Assembly: GCA_032433765.1 (NCBI GenBank)
Contig: JAVIAB010000092.1
Span: 102,964,564 to 103,028,563 of the forward strand
Origin: Megaustenia siamemsis
Lineage: Eukaryota; Mollusca; Gastropoda; Stylommatophora; Ariophantidae
Direction: 5' to 3'
Length of the DNA stretch: 64,000 nucleotides
The notes under the pieces were generated by a model, which saw only the letters and a list, made by a program, of their open reading frames with translations, made no database searches and was not told the DNA's origin. Below are positions 1-11,257 of the stretch, one piece after another (within the stretch, counting starts at the first letter, position 1; every line of letters starts with the position of its first letter). The position numbers and the translations under genes are program-made.

Positions 1-164
1 AGCCGTATTGGCAAGGGAGAAAAAAGTTGAATTCCTACTCAGCTAAACAACACACAATCGCACTAACCACTTCGCTACCTTTTTACTGTTTTGTATTAAG
101 AAAAAAATAGAAAAGACTCCGTCACATCTCATGTGTATAATGGTTTTAGTACCCATGTTTTTTT

Positions 165-300
165 TCAGCATCGACCATTCCTGTGGTCAGCATTACGCCA
201 GTGCCAAATTTTTTTATTAATATTACGCCAGGGGGAGGTGGCCTGATTTTCTCGGTTTGAAGGCTGGGAGAACAGGAAAGCTGTTATCTGGATATAATGT
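165..300 (-). mobile_element. Degenerate SINE-1 relic (core only)
   Basis: Read on the minus strand, this stretch resembles the middle of SINE-1: a CCCAGCCTT core motif followed by a GGCGTAAT...GACCACA block. The GGCGTAAT piece occurs twice with a short spacer, which suggests an internal duplication or two overlapping relics. No tRNA-like head remains. The call rests on similarity to the better copies in this window. Confidence 0.45.
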
Positions 301-1470
301 GAATTGTTGTCAGTAAACAAATACACTAACGACTGTTTACCGCCGTTCCCGCCTATCAGAAATTTCAATTATGCCACACTATCCTTCTCGATATCCCGTT
401 GATCTATCTAATTCGATATATCCATTGATCCATTTCGGTTTATCAGTTGATCCGTCTTGGTTAATCCATTGCTCCTTTCACTTAACCCTTTAATTCCAAT
501 AGGATTCAGTTGATAAAAGCTCACGGTTTAGCTATTATGCGAACTTCTTTACGCCTCTTTCGCTTAGTCCAACATTGCCTCGGTAATACATCCATCGCCA
601 TCCTAATGTTTATATCGTCTGGCATTTGATTATAAACATTTGTTAGATGCATGAGACGGTCCTTAAAATATCGTATAATCAAAGAATAAATGTCAACATA
701 CGGGGGAGTCTATTAAACAAATGCCTATATCTTCCCATCGTGGAGAATGCATTTTGGGAGATGTCCTTGCTAAACAGAAATTGAATGACTAAGAGAGGTT
801 TCATCTAAAAAAACGTAGACATAAAAAAACTTAAAATAACATTGACGTTGTGTTGCAGAAAGCAATTGCCCTTAACAAACGTGTGATTTGAAGTAATATA
901 CAGCAATAAAACATGATTTGACCAGATTAGTGGGGCGTTTGAGACGCAATGCTATTGCAGAATGGGCTTGGCTGAAAAGAAAATCCAATTAACAACTGCT
1001 TAAAGACAACATCAATTAGACAAATGATTGGTTAGATATTTTAAAAAATGGCGACTCTCGATTTGATCACATTACTTTCATCTTCTGTAGCTTATTGTCG
1101 AAATGTGTTGCATTTTTTTAAAATCCCACAGTCATGTGCATTCTTCTTGAGGACGCATTTGTACGGGGCTGCTTCTCCAGCCTTTGGTTTTTTCTCATAT
1201 TTTCTTGCTACATGCAGCAGATGTTTGTGGTCTCTTCAAAGAAAGCGATCATACAAGACCAGCGAGCAAGCACATCCTACGCAGAGTTTGTACAGGTTTT
1301 TCTTCACTTGTATTCTATGTCCGCCACAACTGGCATGCTCCTTCAGCGTGGTTGTTATGTTTGGTCACATTGTGAGTCTCGTTGGTTCACAACAAGAAAC
1401 ATTAGACAAGAAAAGTCACGGTCGGTGATGAAACTGATACCCGGTGAAAACTATTGTTTTCAGTATTCAG
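301..1470. other. AT-rich stretch, no supported gene
   Basis: Overlapping short plus-strand ORFs at about 1048-1478 lie in different frames of the same DNA, show no recognisable domain and have low-complexity composition, so I do not call them genes. I see no RNA gene or repeat array here. Confidence 0.5.
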
Positions 1471-1562
1471 TTGTTTAGTTAGCTGAGTGGCAGTGTTCTC
1501 TAGCGTTTGGCTTTTCGTGGCAAGACGTTGTGCCACTGAGTACGGGCTCGATCCTGCTTCGG
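1471..1562 (+). mobile_element. tRNA-like SINE head
   Basis: TTAGCTGAGTGGCAGTG near 1479 resembles a tRNA A box, and GGGCTCGATCC at about 1544 resembles a B box, roughly 65 bp downstream. This spacing is typical of tRNA-derived SINE heads. The region after the B box is T-rich and does not match SINE-1, so this is either another family or a truncated copy. The A-to-B spacing is rather long for a functional tRNA gene. Confidence 0.4.
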
Positions 1563-2335
1563 TCCATATATTGTTCTTTGTTTTTTTTTCTATTGTTGAT
1601 TATTTGTCATTTTTTTCCGAGTGCTGTAAACATACCTCTTCCTCTGAATTGATTCGGTGAAAACTATTGTTCGTGAAAATCATCTGATATCAGAATCGAG
1701 TGTGCTGGCGTAGGTGATCGTGGCTCTCTATAACTATCTCTCTCTGCAATTGTTCATCACTTCCATCTATGACTTCCTATCGTGTCAATTAAATAATAGT
1801 AAAATGTAACTTCCCTTTCCTTCTATCTCTTCAGACTCAATTTTTTTTTTCTGTTGCTGAAATAAGCTCCAACTGTTTCCATGTCGACATTCAACATAAA
1901 TTATTCGTTTCTCCTGGTGTTGTAAAAAAAAACTTACTTATTGCCCTGTCCTCTATTAGCACATTTCTCGTTTTTTTCTTTTCTGTCTGTCCAGGTATTA
2001 TCATCAAGATCATTCTTCTATTAAAAACATATTTCTCGGTCCTACATATATTCTATATGTTGTTCGAAAGTCCATGATCCACATTCATGCGTCAGGATTT
2101 GCTAACATAACACAAACGATCTATTTTGTCTAGCTTCCATTATCAACTACGGGTTGCATGTTTCTTTTATCACTCGGTCATAATATAAGGGTCTAGGTTT
2201 ATATCGACCTGAATAAAGAAAAGGTAACTGGGGACGGTGTAGTGACTTAGTCAGAGGGGATATTTATGATGATCCGATGTCTCCAATTGCAATGTATACA
2301 GTTTCCTACCATTACATTATGAAAATCATGTCCCG
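1563..2335. other. Intergenic AT-rich DNA
   Basis: Contains T-rich runs and short pyrimidine tracts, and no ORF, RNA gene or repeat that I can support. Confidence 0.5.
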
Positions 2336-2678
2336 CAGCACTAAATATATATAGCTCTGCCATGACAAGATTAGTTCAGCACTAAATATATATAGCTCTG
2401 CCATGACAAGATTAGTTCAGCACTAAATATATATAGCTCTGCCATGACAAGATTATTTCAGCACTAAATATATATAGCTCTGCCACAACAAGATTATTTC
2501 AGCACTAAATATATATAGCTCTGACATGACAAGATTATTTCAGCACTAAATATATATAGCTCTGACATGACAAGATTATTTCAGCACTAAATATATATAT
2601 AGCTCTGACATGACAAGATTATTTCAGCACTAAATATATACAGCTCTGCCATGACAAGATTATTTCAGCACTAACGCT
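2336..2678. repeat. Minisatellite, 41-bp unit, about 8 copies
   Basis: Units begin CAGCACTAAATATATATAGC and continue with CTCTGCCATGACAAGATTA. The first period is 41 bp (starts at 2336 and 2377). Variants include TGCC versus TGAC, TTAGTT versus TTATTT, and one unit with an extra TA dinucleotide. The array ends at CAGCACTAACGC. There are no unique spacers between units, so it is a direct tandem repeat and not a CRISPR array. Confidence 0.95.
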
Positions 2679-2811
2679 TCTGTCTGTCAATTGCTATGGC
2701 TGTGCAGAGGATGTAGATTTCTTGTTAAAACGTCGGTAGCTTAATGGTGATCGCAATCGATTGCTGCTAAATTGAATGATGGTTTAGTTTTAGCTCTGCC
2801 TCTCTCCAGTG

Positions 2812-2850
2812 GCGCTAACACCATATTCCCTATAGTCCTTGAGAATCGGG
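2812..2850 (+). mobile_element. SINE-1 3'-end fragment (relic)
   Basis: GCTAACACCATATTCCCTAT matches the conserved segment just upstream of the SINE-1 terminal hairpin. The hairpin itself is not preserved. Only this short piece is recognisable. Confidence 0.35.
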
Positions 2851-3139
2851 TTGATGTACCCTTTTAAGAGATGTTAACAAATGTGCACTTTCGCTATAAA
2901 CAAAGGCCCACTCAACAAGCATCATTTTTTTTTTAAAAAGAGAGTGAAGAATAAAAGTGACTAGCAGTGGATCAGCACAAGTCTGCTGCCATGACAGCCC
3001 GCTATTTCTTTCCAGTACGGAAGTCATGGTAGAGAAATAGTGAACTGGTCTAGTTAGAATAAGAGATCAATTCAATTCTCCAATCGATTGGCTTTTACGT
3101 TTATCCATACTGTTTTTGTTACCGTAGATTATTACGAGA

Positions 3140-3320
3140 AAAGAATTGGGTTGTCCAGATGTAAGATTCGGTCTCTGGACAGAAAGGTTCCAGGTTCGAT
3201 CTCCGGTTTGATCCCCATTACAGACAGTGGGGATTAACCAAAATCTAATCCGTGGTTTCCACGTGGTTTTACCCTCCCCTAGTTTCTGGGTATTACGATC
3301 CGATGTCTAGCTCTCTCGGA
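3140..3320 (+). mobile_element. Possible tRNA-like SINE
   Basis: GGTTCGATCTCCGG near 3194 fits an RNA polymerase III B box. A loosely A-box-like TGTCCAGATG lies upstream. The downstream part (about 3215-3320) is unlike SINE-1. No TSD was found. The call depends mainly on the B box. Confidence 0.35.
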
Positions 3321-3439
3321 AAATAGTAAGTGGATCCGTGGGCATTCGCAGACGTTAAAGTTAAAGAACCTTTGGCAGATTAAAGTCGAAAATAGTATAC
3401 CCAAAATGGCCGCTCTCTGCGCAAATATTGCTAAACAAA

Positions 3440-3560
3440 TCTATCAATGCCGTAGACGGATGTGTCGGACCGAAAGGCGCAGATATCGCGGGTTTGTCGT
3501 AAACTGGCAACACAAAGCATACACGCCAGCGTAATGGGTGAACGCTAAGATGTAGAAGGT
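3440..3560 (+). mobile_element. LINE-F 3' UTR relic
   Basis: This segment shares an ordered series of blocks with 53017-53125: GCCGTAGACGGAT, a GTCGTAAACTGGC-like block, ACACAAA, GCGTAATG and GAACG. In the second location these blocks lie just downstream of a LINE-F C-terminal coding piece, which suggests both are the 3' untranslated end of that family. No coding sequence remains here. Confidence 0.45.
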
Positions 3561-3564
3561 TATG

Positions 3565-3660
3565 AGAAAGAAATACCGCCCAGCGTAATGCAGACCACGT
3601 TAAAAAAAATGGTGGCCATGGTTTTAAAAAAAAGTATGGTAATTAGGACCGTATGGTCAT
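3565..3660 (+). mobile_element. Possible SINE-1 3' relic
   Basis: GCGTAATGCAGACCACGTTA followed by a TATGGT motif resembles the GCGTAATACCGACCACATTA...TATGGTCACTAAC block of SINE-1. Divergence is high and both ends are missing. An overlapping ORF at 3588-3890 has no recognisable domain. Confidence 0.3.
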
Positions 3661-4132
3661 GGCTGAGTTCTTTCTTCACAATACAATGCCATCTTTGCAT
3701 TTGTGTTATTACTTGTGATCCACCGTGTCATAAGTCAATGTCGACTCCACCCAAAGTCAGAACAGATCCAGTTACATCGATGGAATATTGCCCAGCTCTC
3801 TACCCAGTGTTGGAAGAGTGTTCAACACCTTACCGGGCCGTTCTGTTTGTTTCTTGGCTCGTATTTCAGGCCCCGTTAGGTGTAAAGTGAACGTGCCCAT
3901 GATCTGTCTCTCACTAACGGCGGGTTGTCACTCGCATGCCTGCACAATGCTTTGTTCTCGTGACAAACGCCGTATTCGAGCATGACACGAGAGCCTTCGC
4001 AGCTGATTGATAATTGATTTTATTTTAAATGTCCCCTGATAATAAATCTCATGACCAGGGGTTTAAATTGCAATACCCAAGTCATAATGCACTTTCCCAG
4101 CTCGGGATTAGCGTACTCCTCACGAGTACCAG

Positions 4133-4330
4133 GGAGCTGCGGTAGTTAGTGGCTTGTCGAGGACAAGATTTTGGCTTCTGTCCTGATTGACGACTTCTAG
4201 GTTCATCCAGTCTTAAATGGGTGCTGGAGATTATTCATGGATAGAAAACGGCTCTGGAATAGTGCTGATCATATGCATTCCTCCCTCCCCCGATGGTAAC
4301 TTGTATCTTCGGTAGCGAAAAAATGTGGGC
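4133..4330 (+). mobile_element. Diverged SINE-1 copy
   Basis: Starts GGGAGCTGCGGTAGTTAGTG, equivalent to the SINE-1 5' end with a deleted A box region. It continues with GGACAAGA, TCCTGATTGACG, and the core GGTTCATCCAGTCTTAAATG followed by GGTGC. The second half is strongly degraded. Order and orientation of the blocks match the intact copies at 9.4 and 15.9 kb. Confidence 0.7.
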
Positions 4331-4687
4331 ACCATATTTTCTATAAGCCAAACTCGAAACGTGTTAGATTCATTGTTCCTTCTTTCTCTCATGGGTACCA
4401 CAGTTAGTGGCAGGAAGTTAGCAAATGTGTGTGAGTGTGCCGCTGCCGACTATAGTAGTAAGACCAGCGGACATAGAGGGAAATTTAAGAAAACCCCAAC
4501 AACTGTGATTTCAGCTATGCGAGCTCTAAGCGACGGTTGACGTCCTTCACAACCGCCTTTGTTTGCAAGGCTGAAAACGGCACAAAATTGGGGCAATTCC
4601 TTTCTGTCCACATACCTTACTACATGGCTGTGGTGTATGTGCAATTGTGAAAACAGGCATTCTTGTTCTATGTCTATTAGATGGTAG

Positions 4688-4815
4688 ATGGATGGATGGA
4701 TGGATGGACGGACGAACGGACGGACGGGTGGATGGGGGATGGCTGGGTGGCTGGCTTTGGGTTGGTTGTGGCAGGTGGGTGGGGGTACGTGTGCGGACGG
4801 ACGAATGGATGATTT
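4688..4815 (+). repeat. Interrupted (GGAT)n/(GGAC)n microsatellite
   Basis: Runs of GATG/GGAC tetranucleotides at 4688-4735 and again near 4795-4812 are separated by a G/T-rich stretch. The repeat produces open frames on both strands (for example 4647-5135 and 4547-4915) with low-complexity WMDG or HPS translations. I treat these as artefacts. Confidence 0.85.
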
Positions 4816-5023
4816 GCTTTCTTCTCAGATCCTGCTGCTTGTGCCTGAAAGTGTTGCTGGCTGGAGGCATGTGTTGTGTTCTGGACATCATTAGTTGCAC
4901 AGCTAGAGGTATCATTTTGAATTGTTTAGCGACTGGTTCTGTGAGTTCATTTTTTCCTGGGTCGTCCTTTAGCCTGATGTTTGTGAGTAGCGTGCTGCTG
5001 CTGCAGGCTAGTTGTGTCTGTTT

Positions 5024-5026
<3 letters not shown>

Positions 5027-5060
<34 letters not shown>

Positions 5061-5092
5061 GCGTGCGCGTGTGTGCGTGCGCGTGTGTGCGC
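5027..5092 (+). repeat. (GT)n microsatellite with GC interruptions
   Basis: Alternating TG run, becoming GCGTGTGCG-rich toward its end. Simple sequence with no other signal. Confidence 0.95.
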
Positions 5093-5340
5093 ATCACATT
5101 TTTCAGCCGAAACACTTTCCGATACAATGTTATAATTTTAAAAATTCTAACATCATATAGATGACCATTCTTACAGGTAATGTAAAACTATAATTGCAGC
5201 ATGTTTACATTAATATGTTATAGTTGTTTACGTTTGTGTTTGTATACGTGATAAGGTTGCAATCTCACTGACAGTGGTCAGCCACATTCGTCTATCCTGC
5301 CTTGCGTACCCTACATTCATTTAAGGTGCATGAACATAAA

Positions 5341-5724
5341 CATTAGACAACAGAACAGAAAATTCAAGCCTTTGAAACATGGATTTATAGAAGAATAGGA
5401 AGAATTGGATGGAAAGGAAAGAAAACAAACGATGAAGTCTTAAAACAATTAAAAATGAAAAGAGAACTACTAAACTACAATTCAAACAAGACAAATGAGA
5501 TTTTTTTTTTTTTTTGGGGGGGGGGGGCATGTTAAAACACACAGCAGCCTACTAAAAGTAATATTGGAAGGGAAAACACAAGGTAAAAGAGACAGATGCT
5601 GACCAAGACTAACCTGGACGAGAAACGTCAAAAGATGGACGAGTCAGCCTATAACAACCTGCACTATCAAAGCGAGAGACAGAGCGGAATGGCGTTCTAT
5701 GGTAGCCAACCTTCGATGATGATG
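5341..5724 (+). mobile_element. LINE-A 3'-end fragment
   Basis: Plus-strand translation from about 5347 gives TEQKIQAFETWIYRRIGRIG, the C-terminal region of LINE-A seen more completely on the minus strand at 49834-50340. The nucleotide ends also match: a block coding for RRMATS-like residues, then GTAGCCAACCTTCGATGATG. A T/G homopolymer tract at about 5501-5527 interrupts the reading frame. The element is 5' truncated and cannot be active. The terminal GATGATGATG is the family's microsatellite-like 3' end. Confidence 0.85.
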
Positions 5725-6529
5725 TGTATTTGGCACTAATAACACAAATGTAACTAAACCAGAACTTCAGAGGCTTGGCATATTATGATTTTCTTATTTT
5801 ATAAGGTTGAAGAGTTCCGGTAAAGTTTTGATTAGAAAAATAGTAGTTAAAAAAATATCGATTAAAATTGAAAAAATAAACATAAAATGTTTTGTAGCAG
5901 ATTCACTGAAAAATAAGAGAGTACAAGACAACAAACAATGGATGAATGTATGGATGGGCGGCAAGACAGACAACATACAACATATTCTTAAAATTTTAGG
6001 TATTTTTAAAAAAATCCTGTTTTATTTCGAAGATATTATTTTACAAACCTGTCTGGGATACCTGGCTTCAGAAATTGAGAACCATCGACGTAGTGTGTTT
6101 AACCAGAAATATGAGACGCTCCTTCAGCGAAACGCTAGGGCTGCTCAAATAACAGAAGCTTTTCCAAAGCCTTGTACTTCACGGGTCGTTTTATTGAACT
6201 GTAGTGCAATAACGGTACATTGGCTATAACCTCATTTGAAAGTGCCCAGCATGTGTATGATCCTTTTATCATGAATGTGAAATGGAACACATATTGAATT
6301 TTTTCCCCCATATTAATACAGCACTTTTTTTTCTGTCCTGGGTATTATGCTAGTACGGATTTAGTTCAATTTAAATGACCTAAATAGAAAGGTATAGGCA
6401 CATTTAAAATTGAAAAAAAAAAAATTGTTTTGCAATATTTACTATCATGTACTTTGTCGGCTGGCATAGGCGGTAATGAATCTCCACAACTCTACTCACA
6501 GATTTGTTAGTTATTTTTAATACTTTATT
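5725..6529. other. AT-rich stretch, no supported gene
   Basis: A 140-codon open frame at 5807-6229 on the plus strand is Lys/Ile-rich in its first half, has no recognisable domain and overlaps a minus-strand ORF. I do not accept it as a gene. No repeat array is visible. Confidence 0.45.
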
Positions 6530-6536
6530 TTGGTCA

Positions 6537-6770
6537 TTTACGAGTTTAGTGTCTCAAATTATTTTTGGGCTGGGATTAACGCCACCTTGCACTTTATTCG
6601 GTCGCTCTCGAATGGGTCATTAGAAGACCTCTGGGTTAGGTTTAGGGTTGGGAATAGCATGCAACTAAACCTAACCCTAACCCTAAACCTAACCCTAACC
6701 CTTGTTGAAAAAATTTAATTAAATGCACAAAAACTAGAAACAAATAATATGGAACGCTAAACTCGTAAAT
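6537..6770. repeat. Foldback element with telomere-like centre
   Basis: Two 29-bp arms, ATTTACGAGTTTAG... at 6537-6566 and its complement ending at 6770, are inverted copies with about 25 of 29 matching positions. Between them lie a short TTAGG/TTAGGG-type block (6633-6652) and, in opposite orientation, several CCCTAA/CCTAAC repeats (6665-6702). The whole is a roughly 235-bp imperfect palindrome. It could be a foldback or MITE-like element, or an interstitial telomeric-type sequence. No transposase is present. Confidence 0.65.
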
Positions 6771-7079
6771 TAGCTTTTTTTCAATCATAAAATGATTGAT
6801 ATAAAACCGACAAGTATATTTTCTTTTGTCTGCCATTACACCTTATTGCGTTTTCCCGGATGGTTAACCGATCCTGGAGCAAACTATCAGCTTTGATTCG
6901 CTGACAACTTCAGCTCTATTGCTGCCAGGCGCCTTGGCCTCCATTGTATCAAGCAAAAAGATGATTCTATTCATAATATTTATATCGTGAAGTCACTATT
7001 CATTTTTGACTTCATTTAACTCTTCGCCATTAATTATTTTTAAATTATTCTTTTTGGGAATTATCAACTTATAATTGTT

Positions 7080-7165
7080 TATTTAAATCTTACCTGAACA
7101 CCTCGTGGTGCCCGCACTGGAAAAAAGGGCCTTTATTCTCCGGTCCTGTAAGTTCTCTCGGCAGA
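7080..7165 (+). repeat. Dispersed SINE tail motif
   Basis: GGGCCTTTATTCTCCGG near 7128 recurs in inverted orientation near 37913 and, more loosely, at about 59086. In each case a GTGGTGCCCGCACTGG- or GTGGCGACTGC-like block lies about 15 bp upstream. I read it as a conserved 3' region of a tRNA-derived SINE family distinct from SINE-1. Confidence 0.5.
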
Positions 7166-7198
7166 TCCCAGACATGTGATAATGCAATAAGACCGTTT

Positions 7199-7202
<4 letters not shown>

Positions 7203-7273
<71 letters not shown>
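7203..7273 (+). repeat. (GT)n microsatellite, about 70 bp
   Basis: A near-perfect TG dinucleotide run of about 35 repeats. Confidence 0.98.
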
Positions 7274-7278
<5 letters not shown>

Positions 7279-7712
7279 ATTTATTTGCTTTTAATAAAAT
7301 TATGTCCCAGAACATTTAGCTTACGTTTGTCGCTTTAAGCTTGTATACATTTCTAGTATTGTTAATGATGAAACAACAAAACGATTGGCTTCGATAGGGT
7401 TGTATTTATACCTAGTAGTTACTTAGGGAGGTCGAGTTTTAGGGGCGACCACTGAACAAGCTGGCGCCGTCTCTTCAACACATCATATTACAAAAGATGC
7501 TGTGCATCATTTTTGTTTTTTAAATTGCTTTAAATAACTTCCAACTGCCTTACTACCTAACAGAGTGATGTAGCTCAACAATGGAAGCCACAATATGTGC
7601 ATGTTTCTGCTCGTTCATCACGTCATCAAGTCATATGTATGTTAGTGTTTTAGAGAAGGAAACAATTGCTGACAGCAATTTCGCTAAACTGCTTTTTGTG
7701 TTGCTACTTTCC

Positions 7713-8235
7713 GGGTAGGTATTGGGGAGATGGCAACTATGGAGTTGCCCGAGGAAGGACGAAGATGATCTGTTCAGCTAAACTAAAGTAAATTGGGTAG
7801 AAGAGAAATGAAGCAAATTTATTGTTTACATAGGGACAACTAGCGGGTAGGTATTGGGGAGATGGCAATTATGGAGTTGCCCGAGGAAGGACGAAGATGA
7901 TCTGTTCAGCTAAACTAAAGTAAACTGGGTAGAAGAGAAAGGGAGCAAATTTATTGTTTACATAGGGACAACTAGCGGGTAGGTATTGGGGAGATGGCAA
8001 CTATGGAGTTGCCCGAGGAAGGACGAAGATGATCTGTTCAGCTAAACTAAAGTAAACTGGGTAGAAGAGAAATGGAGCAAATTTATTGTTTACATAGGGA
8101 CAACTAGCGGGTAGGTATTGGGGAGATGGCAATTATGGAGTTGCCCGAGGAAGGACGATCTGTTCAGCTAAACTAAAGTAAACTGGGTAGAAGAGAAAGG
8201 AAGCAAATTTATTGTTTACACAGGGAAAACCAGCT
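7713..8235. repeat. Tandem repeat, 132-bp unit, 4 copies
   Basis: Units start GGGTAGGTATTGGGGAGATG at 7713, 7845, 7977 and 8109, an exact 132-bp spacing. The units differ at only a few sites, for example GCAACTATGG versus GCAATTATGG. The fourth has a short deletion in GAAGATGATCTG. The long unit and low divergence point to recent duplication. No coding frame is shared across the units. Confidence 0.95.
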
Positions 8236-9354
8236 AGATAAGTGCGGCTCTGAATTTAATTCATTTTAAACGAGCATATATCAAGTTGTTTATTCCGAAG
8301 ATAAATATAAATATGTCTAATTCTGTTAAAGTGTATGTATTAGTAATAAAATATGGTGGCCTCTATACACTGCTAGTTTTATGCGGGTGCTATTATATGT
8401 TCATATCTTGTTCTTTTGAAGAAAAAAAAATCACCAATTGAACCATTACATTTAAACACACGTTATAAATCATTCTTAGCCTACACCTCTTAAAATGTGG
8501 CTCTGTTCTACTGCTGTACTCGGTTCTTTTTTATTTCTCTAAACCAGCGGTTTCCATACTTATTTGGTCAGCTACTTTTTCTTGATACAGTAAACACGCA
8601 CTCACCGCCCCATAGTTTCTTGATCTTACCTTCCAGTTAGTTACATAAATCCATGAGAATCGGCATCCTTCATTGTTTCATCAAATGTGTTTCTCCCCTC
8701 CCATCAGTGTCTACCTTTGCGAAAAGAGTCAGCCAGCAGAAATTGTAGGGAAAACAAATGTAACCCCCGCATTCATTAACGCTTTGTAAGTCAGGGCTGT
8801 CGTTGTTACGATTAGAAAGTGCCATCCCCCTTTTTCTTCTACAATTCAACTTCCACTGGAGCATAGGCTTTCAGGGGACAAGCACTTTCCAAATCATCAT
8901 GTTTCTTCTTCTATCTTTCAGCTCCCTGTGGAGCATAGATCTTCAACAAACACTTTCTAACTCGTTCTGTTTCTTGCCATTCTTTTAAGATCATTCCATG
9001 TCTTCCCCATCATCTTCATCTTCATCTCTGCTTCTGTTTGTCTTCTCCAAGAATTTCTTGGTCTTCCTCTTTGTCTTTTCCCCTGGGTATTCCAAAAAAG
9101 TCATCCTGTTTGGTAATATTTTTTTTTAAGATCGTGCCGTGTCTTCCCTCTGTTTTCATTTCTGTTTAAGTTTGTTTCCTCCATGTATACTTTAGAATTC
9201 CCTTTCTTTCTTTCCCTGATGATTACCAAAGAGACTGTCGTGTAATCCTCGCAGTTTTCTTCTACAGTGTGTGCCCTAGCGATATCGCCTTTGTCGCATC
9301 TCTGTGTCCAGGCGATGTTTGTGAAGTTGTGGCTTAATTTGTTTACAGTATGAG
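8236..9354. other. Non-coding, pyrimidine-rich in second half
   Basis: Holds a CAGCGGTTTCCATACTT motif near 8546 that resembles a hAT-type terminal repeat, without a partner. It also contains long CTT-rich stretches (about 8850-9200). Short ORFs at 8670-8988 have no domain. No gene is supported. Confidence 0.45.
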
Positions 9355-9362
9355 GTAGCCAG

Positions 9363-9633
9363 GGAGCCGGGCTAGCTCAGTGGTTAGTGAACTGGACTAC
9401 AAAGGACAAGAGGTTGGGTTCGATTCTGATCAACTGCTTCCAGGTTCACCCAGCCTTAAATGGGTACCGCATTTTTTTTCTGGGAAAGCAAAGTGGCACG
9501 GAGCGTAATACCGACCACATTACCCCACAAATCACGCGCCGAAGGTCTGTAAAAAATTATGGTCACTAACAATATATTCCCTATACGCCACTTGGCGTGA
9601 CGGGGCTCTTTACTTTACTTTACTTACTAAGGA
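9363..9633 (+). mobile_element. SINE-1 copy with TSD
   Basis: A tRNA-derived SINE. The A box TAGCTCAGTGGTTAG lies at about 9373 and the B box GGTTCGATTC at about 9417. The core CACCCAGCCTTAAATGGG follows, then GCGTAATACCGACCACATTA and the terminal hairpin CGCCACTTGGCG. It ends in a CTTTACTTTACTTTACTT tail. GTAGCCAG flanks both ends (9355-9362 and 9634-9641), consistent with LINE-mediated insertion. It is transcribed by RNA polymerase III if active, and has no protein product. ORF fragments inside it are meaningless. Confidence 0.95.
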
Positions 9634-9641
9634 GTAGCCAG

Positions 9642-10450
9642 CCCCATATCAACCCTTCGTAGTCTCCTCTTATAATTACTAAGGATGGTATAACGCTACT
9701 TTTTGTTATTTCCCCCTCGGGCTCTTCCATAGAACGATGGAAAGAGCATTTTAGTCCTTGTATTATAATTCCCCATTCATCACCAGCAGGTTCAGTGGGG
9801 TGCAATATGTTCTGCTTAATTTGATTTACATTGTTACAGGTTGAAACATAATATTTGCACAAGTTACAACTTGGTGTAGTTCAGGTTTAATGACAAAAAT
9901 TATGTTAAAACAAGGAAACAAATTCATGAGTTAAAGAATGTGTATTGATCATATTTCAAAGATTGATTTAGAGCTAATCTTCGGCTTGACGTGTTAACAC
10001 AGCGACTGGGGTAACGAGCAACACCCAATATGAGAAGGCTGGAAAAATCCACTGCATGATGTAAGCTTCTACTCTAAGATAGTCTAAGACATGAAAGGGT
10101 ATTCTCGTATCCTCTATTATAAAGCCACCGTCCAATTTGTCTCTCACAACAAAACTAAATTAGCCCAGTCCCTTCAAACTCTATTTTTAAAACCGTTGCT
10201 CCACAACATGTTTTTTTTACTGCGGTTTACGAATGGTTTACTTTACCTCAATTACCTTCTCCAACTACCAAAAAGTACTGATCATATAATGGAAGCAGAA
10301 CTGCACAACGGGCAATATTTTATTATTCATATTTTCAAATGTCGATTCGTGTTCCGCCATGTGCTTTTATTTTCTTCTTCATGAAATAAAGCATTTAAAT
10401 CTTGTTAATACTTTCTGCTTTGTCAACTGTTTAAACAACATCACAAACGG
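9642..10450. other. AT-rich stretch, no supported gene
   Basis: ORFs at 9620-9862 (minus) and 10091-10384 (plus) have no recognisable motif and no splice or initiation context. Nothing else is visible. Confidence 0.45.
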
Positions 10451-10454
10451 AAAG

Positions 10455-10565
10455 GGGAGTAGGATCGCTGTAGTGATAAGGTTAAGGTGCTCGCATCACT
10501 GTCAGAAAGTATCGGTTCGGACCACATTTGGGGAGTGATCGAATTTTATTTTTATTAATTTTGTT
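10455..10565 (+). mobile_element. tRNA-like SINE head
   Basis: GTAGTGATAAGGTTAAGGTG at about 10468 is A-box-like, and CGGTTCGGACCAC near 10513 is B-box-like. The spacing and the following T-rich tail (ATTTTATTTTTATT) fit a short tRNA-derived SINE. It differs in sequence from SINE-1. No TSD was identified. Confidence 0.5.
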
Positions 10566-10854
10566 CCCTGTTGGGCCTTGATATCAAGGTAGGTGAAATT
10601 GAATACATATACTTGTTGGAGACGGACGATAAAAGAGAGGCTAGGTCCTCTAGATGAGCACATAAGAGAACCATTGGCAGTCGAGAACTATAAAAATAGT
10701 GTTGTGTGCCACTACCGAGCCAATTTTAAAAATACAACTATATAATTATTCACTATAATTACCCAGATTTTTGAAATTACCATTGGGGCGCAATAGAAGA
10801 GATTGGAAATAGAGAGAAAATATATAAAACAGTTTAAGATATTGGTCTGATAGG

Positions 10855-10955
10855 AAAACACCAGAACTGATGAACAACCGTACAGATAGAAGTGAGAGGA
10901 GATACATAATCAAATACGTCTGCAGGCAAGATACTTGATGATGATTACTATTATT
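10855..10955 (+). mobile_element. LINE-B 3'-terminal relic
   Basis: CAGAACTGATGAACAAC, then GGAGATACATAATCAAATAC, GCAGGCAAGATACTTGATGA and further GAT repeats, match in order the last approximately 90 bp of LINE-B at 11258-11837 (AACAGAAATGATAAATAGC ... CGGTACTTGATGATGATG). The coding frame is degraded. Confidence 0.65.
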
Positions 10956-11257
10956 TGTGATGTGAGTGCCACACGATGACGCACGCTAGTGTAGCTACAA
11001 TTACAATAAAATAGGACAAACCACACTGTTTCTTTTTTGAAGGGGAGGATTTTGTAGGTAAGAAAATTGTGTGAATATATAGTTGAGTATGTAGGAACTA
11101 GCTTTAGCTGGCAACTTATCTGAGTATTTACCTGGCGAGAACATTGAATAAATGTGCTCGCTTAATTCATTGGCTTATACAACGTGTAATAGGATCATTG
11201 CATGTAATGTTCTCTTTCATAGTAGAGTTTTCAGTATTTTAAATTTGTTATATTGTT

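Noticed and set aside
1048..1478. Three overlapping plus-strand ORFs
   Set aside because: They overlap in different frames, with no domain, splice signals or compositional bias. Chance ORFs are expected at this length.
4547..5135. 162- and 122-codon ORFs on opposite strands
   Set aside because: They arise from GGAT/GGAC and GT microsatellites; low-complexity translation.
5807..6229. 140-codon ORF
   Set aside because: Lys/Ile-rich product of AT-rich DNA with no recognisable motif, opposed by another ORF.
8546..8580. hAT-like terminal motif CAGCGGTTTCC
   Set aside because: No matching inverted partner or TSD found nearby.
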